From NCBI GenBank assembly GCA_029212925.1, contig JARGOB010000012.1, forward strand, positions 43,492-107,491: 64,000 nt of DNA. Reading direction: 5' to 3'. The notes below the pieces were generated by a model. That model was not told the DNA's origin. It did not search any database and saw nothing but the letters and a program-made list of their open reading frames with translations. Every line of letters begins with the position of its first letter. Within the stretch, counting starts at the first letter, position 1. The position numbers were made by a program, and so were the translations under genes. Shown one piece after another: positions 53,291-60,519 of the stretch. The DNA is from Coxiellaceae bacterium. Lineage in GTDB: Bacteria > Pseudomonadota > Gammaproteobacteria > Coxiellales > Coxiellaceae.

Positions 53291-56200
53291 ATGGCAAAAG
53301 ATAACAAAGGATCTGTATCCAAAGCGCAAAACCCTAAGGTACGTGCCCTATTAGCCGCGATACTGGTAGTGCTTGTTGTGGCTGGTGGCTATGCTTGGTG
53401 GCGTCATCATAAAATTACGACAGAGTTTCAGGGGGCAGCATCAACAGCGGGTAAGCCTGGTCTCTCTTCAACACCAGGCGGTGGTAACCCCAGTAACCAA
53501 TATGTAAAAACGCAACAGCAACAAAATGTTGAACAAGAACAGGCTGCTCGGCAAAAAGGTGGCAGTGCTGTACCTACTATTGTGCGTAGTAGCTTTATTG
53601 GTAATCCGGCTAGTTTCAATGATGGTGCTAGCGACAGTGGCAAACCATTACATTGTCCGGTGGTTACTTTCAGACCAAATCCAGCGGCGTGTTTGCATGA
53701 AAACTTATTAGCGGCGCGTAATGCGGGTGTGACTGCCACTGAATTACGTTGTGAAGGTTGTGCATGTCATAACTTACGTGCGGCAGGTTTCACTGCTGGC
53801 GATTTAAAAACAGCAGGCTTTGAAGCCAAGGATCTTAAAACGTGTGGATTCAGTTTAGCGCAGTTAATTGCAGCGGGTTACAATGCCAAGACTTTGCGAG
53901 CTGCTGGCTTTACTGCACAACAACTCAAAGCGGCGGGTTTTAGCGCTGCGCAATTAAAAGCGGCAGGTTTTACGGCTAAACAATTAGCTGATGCGGGTTA
54001 TTCAGCTGCTCAATTAAAAGCAGCGGGCTATACCGCCAAGGATTTAAAAAATGCTGGATTTACAGCGGCGCAATTAAAGAACGCTGGTTTTGATGCGGCT
54101 GAGCTAAAAGCCGCTGGCTACAGTGCGGGTCAATTAAAGAACGCCGGGTTTAGTGCGCAACAATTAGCTAATGCGGGTTATGATGCTGATCAACTGAAAG
54201 CTGCAGGCTTTACACCGGGTGAAGTAGCGCAGGCGATTAAAAATGCCAAAGTGTGTAATGTCGCACGCTTAAAGCAAGCGCGAGAACAGGGTATTTCTGC
54301 GACAGCGATTAAGCAGCAGGGTTGTAGTGCGGCGGCGTTAAAAGCCGCTGGTTATACCGCTGCGCAATTGAAAGCAGCGGGCTTTAGTGCCAAGCAACTG
54401 AAGGCTGCTGGTTTTACTGCTAATCAATTAAAAGCGGCTGGTTTTACGGCAAAACAACTTAAAGATGCAGGCTTTAATGCAGCGCAATTAAAAGCGGCGG
54501 GCTTTTCAGCGGCGCAATTAAAAAATGCGGGTTACAGTGCGGCAGATTTAAAAAGTGCCGGATTTACTGCAGCGCAATTAAAGGCAGCAGGCTATTCAGC
54601 TTCGGCATTAAAAGATGCAGGCTTTACGCCTGCGCAATTAAAAGCGGCGGGTTATTCGGCAAAACAACTTAAAGATGCAGGTTTTACGGCCGAGCAGTTA
54701 CGTGCGGCAGGTTACACCGCAGGTCAGCTAAAGAATGCCGGTTATACCCCTCAAGAGTTGAGCAATGCTGGCTATACCAAAGGTGATTTATTACGTGCCG
54801 GTTTTACACCTGCTGAAGCGGGTTTGAGTGGTGGATTATCAACGGGCAGTTCATCTGGTAAATGTAGCGTCTCCAGTTTACGTAAACAGCGTTTATCGGG
54901 AGCAACGGCAAAATCATTAGCCGATGACGGTTGTGGTTTGGCAGCCTTAAAAGCAGCAGGTTTTAGTGCAGCGCAATTGAAGAATGCTGGCTTTACAGCA
55001 GATCAACTGAAAAATGCTGGTTACACAGCAGCGCAATTGAAAGCGGCAGGATTTAGCGCCAAACAATTAAAAGATGCCGGTTTTAGCGCGGCACAATTAA
55101 AACAAGGCGGTTATTCAGATAAACAATTGGCGGATGCTGGCTTTACTCCAGCAGAAATTGCTAGAGCGGATAAATTAGAGGGTTCTTCTACCGGTCGATG
55201 CAGTGTGGCGAATTTACGTAAAGCACGTTCAGCGGGTACCAGTGCCAAATCATTAGCTAATGATGGTTGTAGCTTAGCGGCATTAAGAGCGGCTGGATTT
55301 ACGGCGGCACAATTAAAGGCCGCGGGTTTTAGCGCTGCTCAATTACGCGATGCAGGTTATTCGGCTGGTCAATTAAAAGCGGCAGGATTTACTGCGAGTC
55401 AATTAAAAGCTGCGGGCTTTAGTGCTGATGATTTGAAAAAAGCCGGTTACAATGCTGCACAACTAAAAGCAGCAGGGTATTCTGCTAGTGAACTGAAAGA
55501 TGCTGGTTTCTCGGCCAGTCAGTTACGTGCGGCTGGTTTTACACCGAAAGAATTGCATGATGCAGGTTATACCGCTGCAGAAATGCGTGCTGCCGGTTAT
55601 ACCGCAAAGCAATTGAAAAATGCTGGATTTACAGCGGGTCAATTAAAGAACGCTGGTTATTCGGCGGCACAGTTGAAGGATGCAGGTTATTCAGCAGCAC
55701 AATTAAAAGCAGCAGGATACAATGCCAAACAACTGAAGGCTGCTGGATACAGTGCTGAAGCTCTGCGTACGGCTGGATTTACAGCACAGCAATTAGCGGA
55801 TGCAGGTTTTAACAAAGATCAATTGCAGGCGGCAGGGTTTAGCCCAAGTCAGTTGGCGTTGACTTCGTTTGAGAGTGGCGGCGATAGTAAACTTCCATCG
55901 ATTTTAGCATCAACCCCCGAAGGGCGTTTGGCTAAAATTCAGGCGGAACAAGCTAAGCAGTTATCAAATGAACAAAAGCAGGACATGACACAACGCATTC
56001 AGAATCAAATGAACTCTGAAAGTCAGGCATTAGTGACTGGTTGGTCGCAGTCAAATACGCAATCATTTGTACAAGGCGCACTACCTCAAAAAGACCAAGC
56101 GGGTGGCTCTTCACGTGGTGGTTCGGGTAGCGCTTCAAGTCAAAGTGATAGTAGTAATGGTAAGGGTGGCTCATCGTCTGCAGCTAAAGGACCTGTCCTT

Positions 56201-56791
56201 AAGGCGGGAACTATTATGTTTGCTGTATTGACCACGGGTATTGATAGTGACCAACAAAGCCCGGTATTGGCCAAGATTGTAGAGGGTCCGTTGAAAGGCT
56301 CTAGTTTGATGGGGCAATTTACTCGTCAACAAGATAAAGTGTTACTGAACTTCAGCTTGTTAAGTATTCCACAAATTGTTAATTCGGTATCGATCAGTGC
56401 TGTAGCGATTGACCCGTATACGGCTCACACGGCATTAAGCGGTGATGTTAATCATCATTATATGTTACGTTATGGCTCATTATTTGCCTCAAGCTTCTTG
56501 CAAGGTTATGCACAAGCAGAAACTTCAGGTACGAAATCATGTATTGCTGGTGTCTGCTTCTTTACGCAGGATCAACTCAGTTCAACCCAAAAACTGATGG
56601 TGGCCTTGGGTAATGTAGGGCAGCAATATGCTAGTGTAATGGGGGCAAACTTTACGACGCCACCAACAGTACGAATTGCAGGTGGCACGGGTGTCGGTAT
56701 TTTGTTAATGAGCGATTTAACATTACCCATGCCAGTTCCGCTTACACCAGCACAGCAAATGTTGAACAGTCGACTGCTGTCTAACTATTAA
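53291..56791 (+). CDS. icmE: Dot/Icm channel core protein IcmE (DotG)
   Basis: DotG, the VirB10 counterpart, spans both membranes. The 1,166 residues show one inner-membrane helix (about 19-35), a Gln/Ser-rich linker, a decapeptide-repeat region (about 134-860), a charged Ser/Gly linker and the C-terminal VirB10/TrbI domain (about 966-1166; KAGTIMFAVLTTGIDSDQQS, GVGILLMSDLTLPMPVP). Legionella DotG has 1,048 residues, so the repeat region is longer here. The repeats are grouped in four blocks, each opened by a pair of cysteines. A tight cluster with icmK and icmG supports the call. Confidence 0.97.
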   Translation: MAKDNKGSVSKAQNPKVRALLAAILVVLVVAGGYAWWRHHKITTEFQGAASTAGKPGLSSTPGGGNPSNQYVKTQQQQNVEQEQAARQKGGSAVPTIVRSSFIGNPASFNDGASDSGKPLHCPVVTFRPNPAACLHENLLAARNAGVTATELRCEGCACHNLRAAGFTAGDLKTAGFEAKDLKTCGFSLAQLIAAGYNAKTLRAAGFTAQQLKAAGFSAAQLKAAGFTAKQLADAGYSAAQLKAAGYTAKDLKNAGFTAAQLKNAGFDAAELKAAGYSAGQLKNAGFSAQQLANAGYDADQLKAAGFTPGEVAQAIKNAKVCNVARLKQAREQGISATAIKQQGCSAAALKAAGYTAAQLKAAGFSAKQLKAAGFTANQLKAAGFTAKQLKDAGFNAAQLKAAGFSAAQLKNAGYSAADLKSAGFTAAQLKAAGYSASALKDAGFTPAQLKAAGYSAKQLKDAGFTAEQLRAAGYTAGQLKNAGYTPQELSNAGYTKGDLLRAGFTPAEAGLSGGLSTGSSSGKCSVSSLRKQRLSGATAKSLADDGCGLAALKAAGFSAAQLKNAGFTADQLKNAGYTAAQLKAAGFSAKQLKDAGFSAAQLKQGGYSDKQLADAGFTPAEIARADKLEGSSTGRCSVANLRKARSAGTSAKSLANDGCSLAALRAAGFTAAQLKAAGFSAAQLRDAGYSAGQLKAAGFTASQLKAAGFSADDLKKAGYNAAQLKAAGYSASELKDAGFSASQLRAAGFTPKELHDAGYTAAEMRAAGYTAKQLKNAGFTAGQLKNAGYSAAQLKDAGYSAAQLKAAGYNAKQLKAAGYSAEALRTAGFTAQQLADAGFNKDQLQAAGFSPSQLALTSFESGGDSKLPSILASTPEGRLAKIQAEQAKQLSNEQKQDMTQRIQNQMNSESQALVTGWSQSNTQSFVQGALPQKDQAGGSSRGGSGSASSQSDSSNGKGGSSSAAKGPVLKAGTIMFAVLTTGIDSDQQSPVLAKIVEGPLKGSSLMGQFTRQQDKVLLNFSLLSIPQIVNSVSISAVAIDPYTAHTALSGDVNHHYMLRYGSLFASSFLQGYAQAETSGTKSCIAGVCFFTQDQLSSTQKLMVALGNVGQQYASVMGANFTTPPTVRIAGGTGVGILLMSDLTLPMPVPLTPAQQMLNSRLLSNY
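53690..55860 (+). repeat. Decapeptide repeat array inside icmE, four Cys-headed blocks
   Basis: About 57 units of the form A-G-[FY]-x-A-x-x-L-[KR]-x were counted by hand (15, 16, 7 and 19 per block). Each block starts with a C-x22-C element: Cys134-157, Cys322-345, Cys525-548 and Cys637-660. Each block ends in a unit with Thr/Ser-Pro (TPGE, TPAE, TPAE, SPSQ). The DNA units vary in codon use, so the array is old at the nucleotide level and not a recent expansion. Confidence 0.9.
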
Positions 56792-56821
56792 CAACGTTGT
56801 TTAGCAAAAAGGGTAAACATT

Positions 56822-57613
56822 ATGGCAGATGAAAACGATAAACACGGCGAAGAAGAATATCGTTATCCTGAGGATGAATATGTTCAGTCTAAGTCTGAGC
56901 CACAGGCGGATTACTCGTCGGAGGATGATGAAACGCCATCGGCAGGTGCCAGACGTGGTGGCGGTTCGGCTGGTATTATGTCTAAGGTGCAATCATTGGC
57001 GCAAAATCGTATTTTTATTATTGTGTTGGTAGTGATTATTATCTTTATTGTGTTACGTGTTGTTAGTTCTAACCGTAAAGCAAGTCAAGAAAAAGCGGTA
57101 GCTACTAAGCAGCCTGCTGTTACTCAACCAATTCAACAGGCTGAGGCTCCTGTGAGTGTTGCTCCCAGTCAGCAAACCGATATTGTGCAAGGTGAGGTAT
57201 CTACTTTGCAATCTAAAGTATCTGACAACACCAGTTCAATTAGCCAAATGGAGCAACAGTTAAATAAGTTGCAAAACTCTGTAGATGGCGTGGCTAATAG
57301 TCGTAGCAATGTTAATGAAGCGTTAGCGCAATTGGCTTTGCAGGTGAAAGAACTGGCTGCAGAAATAAAAAAGCGCCCAACGGCTCGAGCAAAGCCGGTA
57401 GTTAGTGTGCCACGTCTGCCACCAGTGGTGTACTACTTGCGCGCTATTGTACCAGGACGCGCATGGATATACGGTACTAATAAGCGGTCAGCTTCTATCA
57501 TGGTGGGCGATCGTGTTAAGCAATATGGTCGTGTATTAGCTATTAATGCTCCAGAGGGTATGGTGGTAACCAGTTCGGGTAAAGTGATTGAATTTTCAAG
57601 TGCCGATCGCTAG
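56822..57613 (+). CDS. icmG: Dot/Icm inner-membrane protein IcmG (DotF)
   Basis: The 263 residues (Legionella 269) have an acidic cytoplasmic N-terminus (EDEYVQSKSEPQADYSSEDDE), a single helix (about 62-82), a coiled coil (about 120-180, QSKVSDNTSSISQMEQQLNK) and a compact C-terminal domain (VYYLRAIVPGRAWIYGTNKR). DotF links inner-membrane and core parts and was reported to contact effectors. It follows icmE by 30 bp and is probably the last gene of the icmQ-started transcript. Confidence 0.93.
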   Translation: MADENDKHGEEEYRYPEDEYVQSKSEPQADYSSEDDETPSAGARRGGGSAGIMSKVQSLAQNRIFIIVLVVIIIFIVLRVVSSNRKASQEKAVATKQPAVTQPIQQAEAPVSVAPSQQTDIVQGEVSTLQSKVSDNTSSISQMEQQLNKLQNSVDGVANSRSNVNEALAQLALQVKELAAEIKKRPTARAKPVVSVPRLPPVVYYLRAIVPGRAWIYGTNKRSASIMVGDRVKQYGRVLAINAPEGMVVTSSGKVIEFSSADR

Positions 57614-57653
57614 TGTGCTTGTGCCAATGGTCATGTGCTAACATGGCCGCTGG

Positions 57654-57686
57654 GTTAAGGTTTACTTAATTGTCATTGATTAAACT
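57654..57686 (+). promoter_or_regulatory. PmrA-type promoter of icmC-icmD-icmJ
   Basis: GTTAA-GGTTTA-CTTAA (11-bp spacing, central TT), 11 bp, TAAACT (57681-57686), 52 bp before icmC. Confidence 0.8.
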
Positions 57687-57738
57687 GATGTAATGCGGGT
57701 GAAACACCGTAATCAGAAAGACAAGAGGTATAACTCGT

Positions 57739-58245
57739 ATGTGGACATTTGATGTCAACATGTTAATACGTCACTTGCATATTGTGGCGGTGATTATTCA
57801 AGACTTTGCCATTGCTGCCGGTTTGGTGTTGATGTATTTAGGTTTTATGAAATTCAAACGTTATGGTGAAATGCGAACGTTTATGTCTCAACAAATGACC
57901 ATGTCGGCGCCGCTGATGTTGGTTATCTGTGGTTCATTACTGCTATGCACGCCTTTGCTTTTGGGCACTGCTTTAAATGCATTTTGGTCTGAAGTTAACC
58001 CGTTGACTTATATGGGTAACACATCAACTGCGTTGGACCAGGTAGAAAATGCCATCATTATCTTTATTCGCGTGCTAGGTATTGCCGTATTTATTCGTGG
58101 TTGGCTCATCTTGGCGAAATCAGGCGGTGAAAACGTACAACCGGGAATGCGAGGTAAGGCGCTAATGCACCTATTTGTTGGCGTTTTAATGATGCATTTC
58201 TTAGGTACGGAACACTTAATTATGGAAACCTTAGGCTTTAGCTAA
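57739..58245 (+). CDS. icmC: Dot/Icm inner-membrane protein IcmC (DotE)
   Basis: The 168-residue protein has four hydrophobic segments (about 14-36, 53-75, 107-127, 138-158) and the DotE/DotP-family layout: LIRHLHIVAVIIQDFAIAAG, a KFKRYGEMR loop and QMTMSAPLMLVICGSLLLCTP. IcmC, IcmD and IcmV-like proteins are short inner-membrane components of unknown mechanism. It has its own PmrA-type promoter. Confidence 0.9.
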   Translation: MWTFDVNMLIRHLHIVAVIIQDFAIAAGLVLMYLGFMKFKRYGEMRTFMSQQMTMSAPLMLVICGSLLLCTPLLLGTALNAFWSEVNPLTYMGNTSTALDQVENAIIIFIRVLGIAVFIRGWLILAKSGGENVQPGMRGKALMHLFVGVLMMHFLGTEHLIMETLGFS

Positions 58246-58250
58246 GGTTT
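58226..58250 (+). other. Inverted repeat spanning the icmC stop codon
   Basis: AAACCTTAG and CTAAGGTTT form a perfect 9-bp stem with a 7-nt loop that includes the last codons of icmC. There is no T run, so it may stabilise or attenuate rather than terminate the transcript. Confidence 0.5.
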
Positions 58251-58379
58251 AGATAGTATTCGTAACTATTTGTTTTGGTTGTAATAATTATTGAAGATAT
58301 TGTTGGTGGTATAAGTGTTGTTTTGATAGAATAATCGAATAAAGATTATTTATTTAAAGCTTTGATAGAGGAACATAGG

Positions 58380-58778
58380 ATGCAAAAATGGAAGGCGTTA
58401 GCGGTTGTGATCAGCGGGTTATTGTTGCTAGCGTTAAGTACCGATGCATCGGCAACAGCGTCTGGCTACGTGTCGTTAACAAAGATACAACAGAATGTGG
58501 CCATAACGGTTACAGAGACCGCAAAGATTTTACAGGCCATGTCATTGATGGCGGGTATTGGTTTTATTTTGTCTTCATTTTTTAAGTTCCATCAGCATAA
58601 ATTAAATCCGACCCAAGTGCCAATGAGCCAAGGTATATCCTTATTGATAATTGGAGCATGTCTAACCATGTTCCCTATTTTGATCCCGACTGCGGGCAGT
58701 ACAATACTGGGTAGTGATGTTAATATCTCAAGTGTTTCAGGTACTGCGATAAGTAAGTTGATTGGAGATCAGACTTAA
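58380..58778 (+). CDS. icmD1: Dot/Icm inner-membrane protein IcmD (DotP), copy 1
   Basis: The 132 residues equal Legionella IcmD in length. An N-terminal signal-like helix (to about residue 27) is followed by two helices around FKFHQHKLNPTQVPMSQG, the family's most conserved stretch. The ATG at 58380 has AGAGG upstream; the earlier start at 58362 does not. This copy is clearly more diverged than copies 2 and 3 (ISLLIIGACLTMFPILIPTA against VTLLVIGAGLTLFPILIPTA). Confidence 0.92.
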   Translation: MQKWKALAVVISGLLLLALSTDASATASGYVSLTKIQQNVAITVTETAKILQAMSLMAGIGFILSSFFKFHQHKLNPTQVPMSQGISLLIIGACLTMFPILIPTAGSTILGSDVNISSVSGTAISKLIGDQT

Positions 58779-58862
58779 GTTGTAACTGCAGCCAACAGTT
58801 TGATACTATATGGAAAGAAGGCGCAAGCTTGGCGCTGTTGTTTAACAATGAGGTGTTTACTT

Positions 58863-59255
58863 ATGAAGTTTTGGAAAGTGCTTGGACTAGTTGTTACCGG
58901 TACATTATTGCTGTTGATTGGTGCAGAAGCTTTTGCGGTTAAGCCTAGTGTTACTGTATCAGCTATTGCTACTAATATTGGTACCACGGTGACGCAAACA
59001 GCCAAAATTTTGCAAGATTTATCGTTGATAGCCGGTATTGGTTTCATCATGGCATCGTTCTTTAAGTTTCATCAGCATAAGTTGAACCCAACCCAAGTGC
59101 CAATGAGTCAGGGTGTTACGTTATTAGTGATTGGCGCGGGTTTAACCCTGTTCCCGATCTTAATCCCAACTGCTGGGTCAGCTGTGCTCGGCACGGCTCA
59201 GCATGTGTCAAAAGTATCAGGTAAAGGTATTACTGATCTTATTAGTAGTAAGTAG
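58863..59255 (+). CDS. icmD2: Dot/Icm inner-membrane protein IcmD (DotP), copy 2
   Basis: This 130-residue copy starts MKFWKVLGLVVTGTLLLLIG at 58863 with GAGGTG upstream; the in-frame ATG and TTG codons further upstream lack a site. Residues 28-110 are almost identical to copy 3, and differences cluster in the signal helix and last 20 residues. All recognisable IcmD features are intact, so it should be functional. Confidence 0.92.
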   Translation: MKFWKVLGLVVTGTLLLLIGAEAFAVKPSVTVSAIATNIGTTVTQTAKILQDLSLIAGIGFIMASFFKFHQHKLNPTQVPMSQGVTLLVIGAGLTLFPILIPTAGSAVLGTAQHVSKVSGKGITDLISSK

Positions 59256-59308
59256 GTGTTTTTTTGCACTGGATGTGTTTTTTAATATTTAGATAGAGGT
59301 AAATTGTT

Positions 59309-59722
59309 ATGAAATTTTGGAAGATAGTTGGTCTGGTGATTGCGGGTACATTATTAATGCTGATTGGTTCAGAAGCATTTGCGGCTAAGCCTAGTGTTAC
59401 TGTATCGGCCATTGCCAGTAATATTGGAACGACAGTAACGCAAACAGCCAAAATTTTGCAAGACTTGTCGTTGATTGCCGGTATTGGTTTCATCATGGCG
59501 TCGTTCTTTAAGTTTCATCAGCATAAGTTGAACCCAACCCAAGTGCCGATGAGTCAAGGTGTTACGTTATTAGTGATTGGTGCGGGTTTAACCTTATTCC
59601 CAATCTTAATCCCAACTGCGGGGTCAGCTGTGCTCGGTTCGGCTCAGAGTGTTTCAAAAGTCTCAGGCACTGGTATTACGAATTTGATTGGTGGTGGTGG
59701 CGCTAGCGGAAATAAAACTTAG
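59309..59722 (+). CDS. icmD3: Dot/Icm inner-membrane protein IcmD (DotP), copy 3
   Basis: The 137-residue copy starts MKFWKIVGLVIAGTLLMLIG with AGAGGT upstream. It matches copy 2 nearly base for base through the middle, which implies a recent tandem duplication or gene conversion, and adds a Gly-rich C-terminus (GGGGASGNKT). It ends six bases before icmJ, so copy 3 has the position of icmD in other species. Confidence 0.92.
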   Translation: MKFWKIVGLVIAGTLLMLIGSEAFAAKPSVTVSAIASNIGTTVTQTAKILQDLSLIAGIGFIMASFFKFHQHKLNPTQVPMSQGVTLLVIGAGLTLFPILIPTAGSAVLGSAQSVSKVSGTGITNLIGGGGASGNKT

Positions 59723-59728
59723 GTATTT

Positions 59729-60337
59729 ATGCAGTCATTATCATTAACCGCCTCCGATAGCAACTGGCGATTATTTATGCTCCGAAAAGCCGATAAGGCT
59801 TTTGGAGCATTTCAGGATAAAATATTTACCCAGCAAAATCACACTTGCCAGTTCTGTGGTTTTCAGTCACGTCAATTCCAAGAGATAGTTAATCTCGATG
59901 TCAATTTTCATAATAATAAACGCTCAAACTTAGCGACTGCCTGCCCCTTATGCATGCAGTGTTTTTTTCTTGAGTCGGTTGGGAATAGTGATTTTGGTGG
60001 TGGCAGTTTGATTGTGTTGCCGGAAATGAGCCAAAGCCAGCTCAATGCTTTATGTCATGTGTTATTTGCACAAATGGCGACAGCAACCAGTTTATCTAAT
60101 CAGGCCAAAAACGTATACCGTGGTATGAAGTTGCGTGCGCAACTTGTAGAAAAGCAACTGGGTGAGGGCATGAGTAACCCAGCGGTTTATGGCCGTATGC
60201 TGGTTGATAATAGTGGTGAACGTGCTGCTGCCTTACATCAAACCGTGACAGAAAAAGTGCGCTTATTACCCAATATTGAAAAGTTTAGTCGCCAAATTCA
60301 AACCTGGGTTTTGGAATCTGTTAATACAATGCTATAA
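59729..60337 (+). CDS. icmJ: Dot/Icm coupling-complex protein IcmJ (DotN)
   Basis: DotN is a zinc-binding cytoplasmic partner of DotL. The 202 residues (Legionella 208) contain CQFCGFQSRQFQEIVNLDVN near residue 36 and CPLCMQCFFLES near 73, giving the C-x2-C and C-x2-C-x2-C zinc site, then LNALCHVLFAQMATAT. It is placed between icmD and icmB as in other species, though here 182 bp separate it from icmB. Confidence 0.95.
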   Translation: MQSLSLTASDSNWRLFMLRKADKAFGAFQDKIFTQQNHTCQFCGFQSRQFQEIVNLDVNFHNNKRSNLATACPLCMQCFFLESVGNSDFGGGSLIVLPEMSQSQLNALCHVLFAQMATATSLSNQAKNVYRGMKLRAQLVEKQLGEGMSNPAVYGRMLVDNSGERAAALHQTVTEKVRLLPNIEKFSRQIQTWVLESVNTML

Positions 60338-60372
60338 AATGCCGATCGAATAACTGCCATAGTTAGCAAGTC

Positions 60373-60406
60373 TGCTAGGGGTACCTTTCGAGTGGCGTGT
60401 GGTACA
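60373..60406 (+). repeat. Dispersed hairpin element, copy C (truncated)
   Basis: AGGGGTACCTTTCGAG followed by TGGCGTGTGGTACA matches the arm and core start of copy A; the flanking CTGCT before it also matches. The rest of the core and the second arm are missing, and the sequence after 60406 is unrelated. Confidence 0.65.
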
Positions 60407-60450
60407 CAATGCGCATTATTTACTAGCGTAAATTTTGCATCGGGTAATCT

Positions 60451-60482
60451 GTTTCGCACTCCTTGCGAAACTAATATATAAT
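60451..60482 (+). promoter_or_regulatory. Hairpin and candidate -10 upstream of icmB
   Basis: GTTTCGCA and TGCGAAAC (60451-60458, 60464-60471) form a perfect 8-bp stem with a 5-nt loop. A TATAAT at 60477-60482 follows, 38 bp before the icmB start. No good -35 and no CTTAA pair is present, so icmB may have a PmrA-independent promoter here or be read from upstream. Confidence 0.4.
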
Positions 60483-60519
60483 AAGTCATCGTTAAGTAAA
60501 GCCCAGAAGGGAGCGTGAA

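Noticed and set aside
53690..55860. IcmE repeats as a pentapeptide-repeat protein of the quinolone-resistance type
   Set aside because: The unit is ten residues with A-G-F/Y and LK positions, and the C-terminal VirB10 domain and gene order identify it as DotG.
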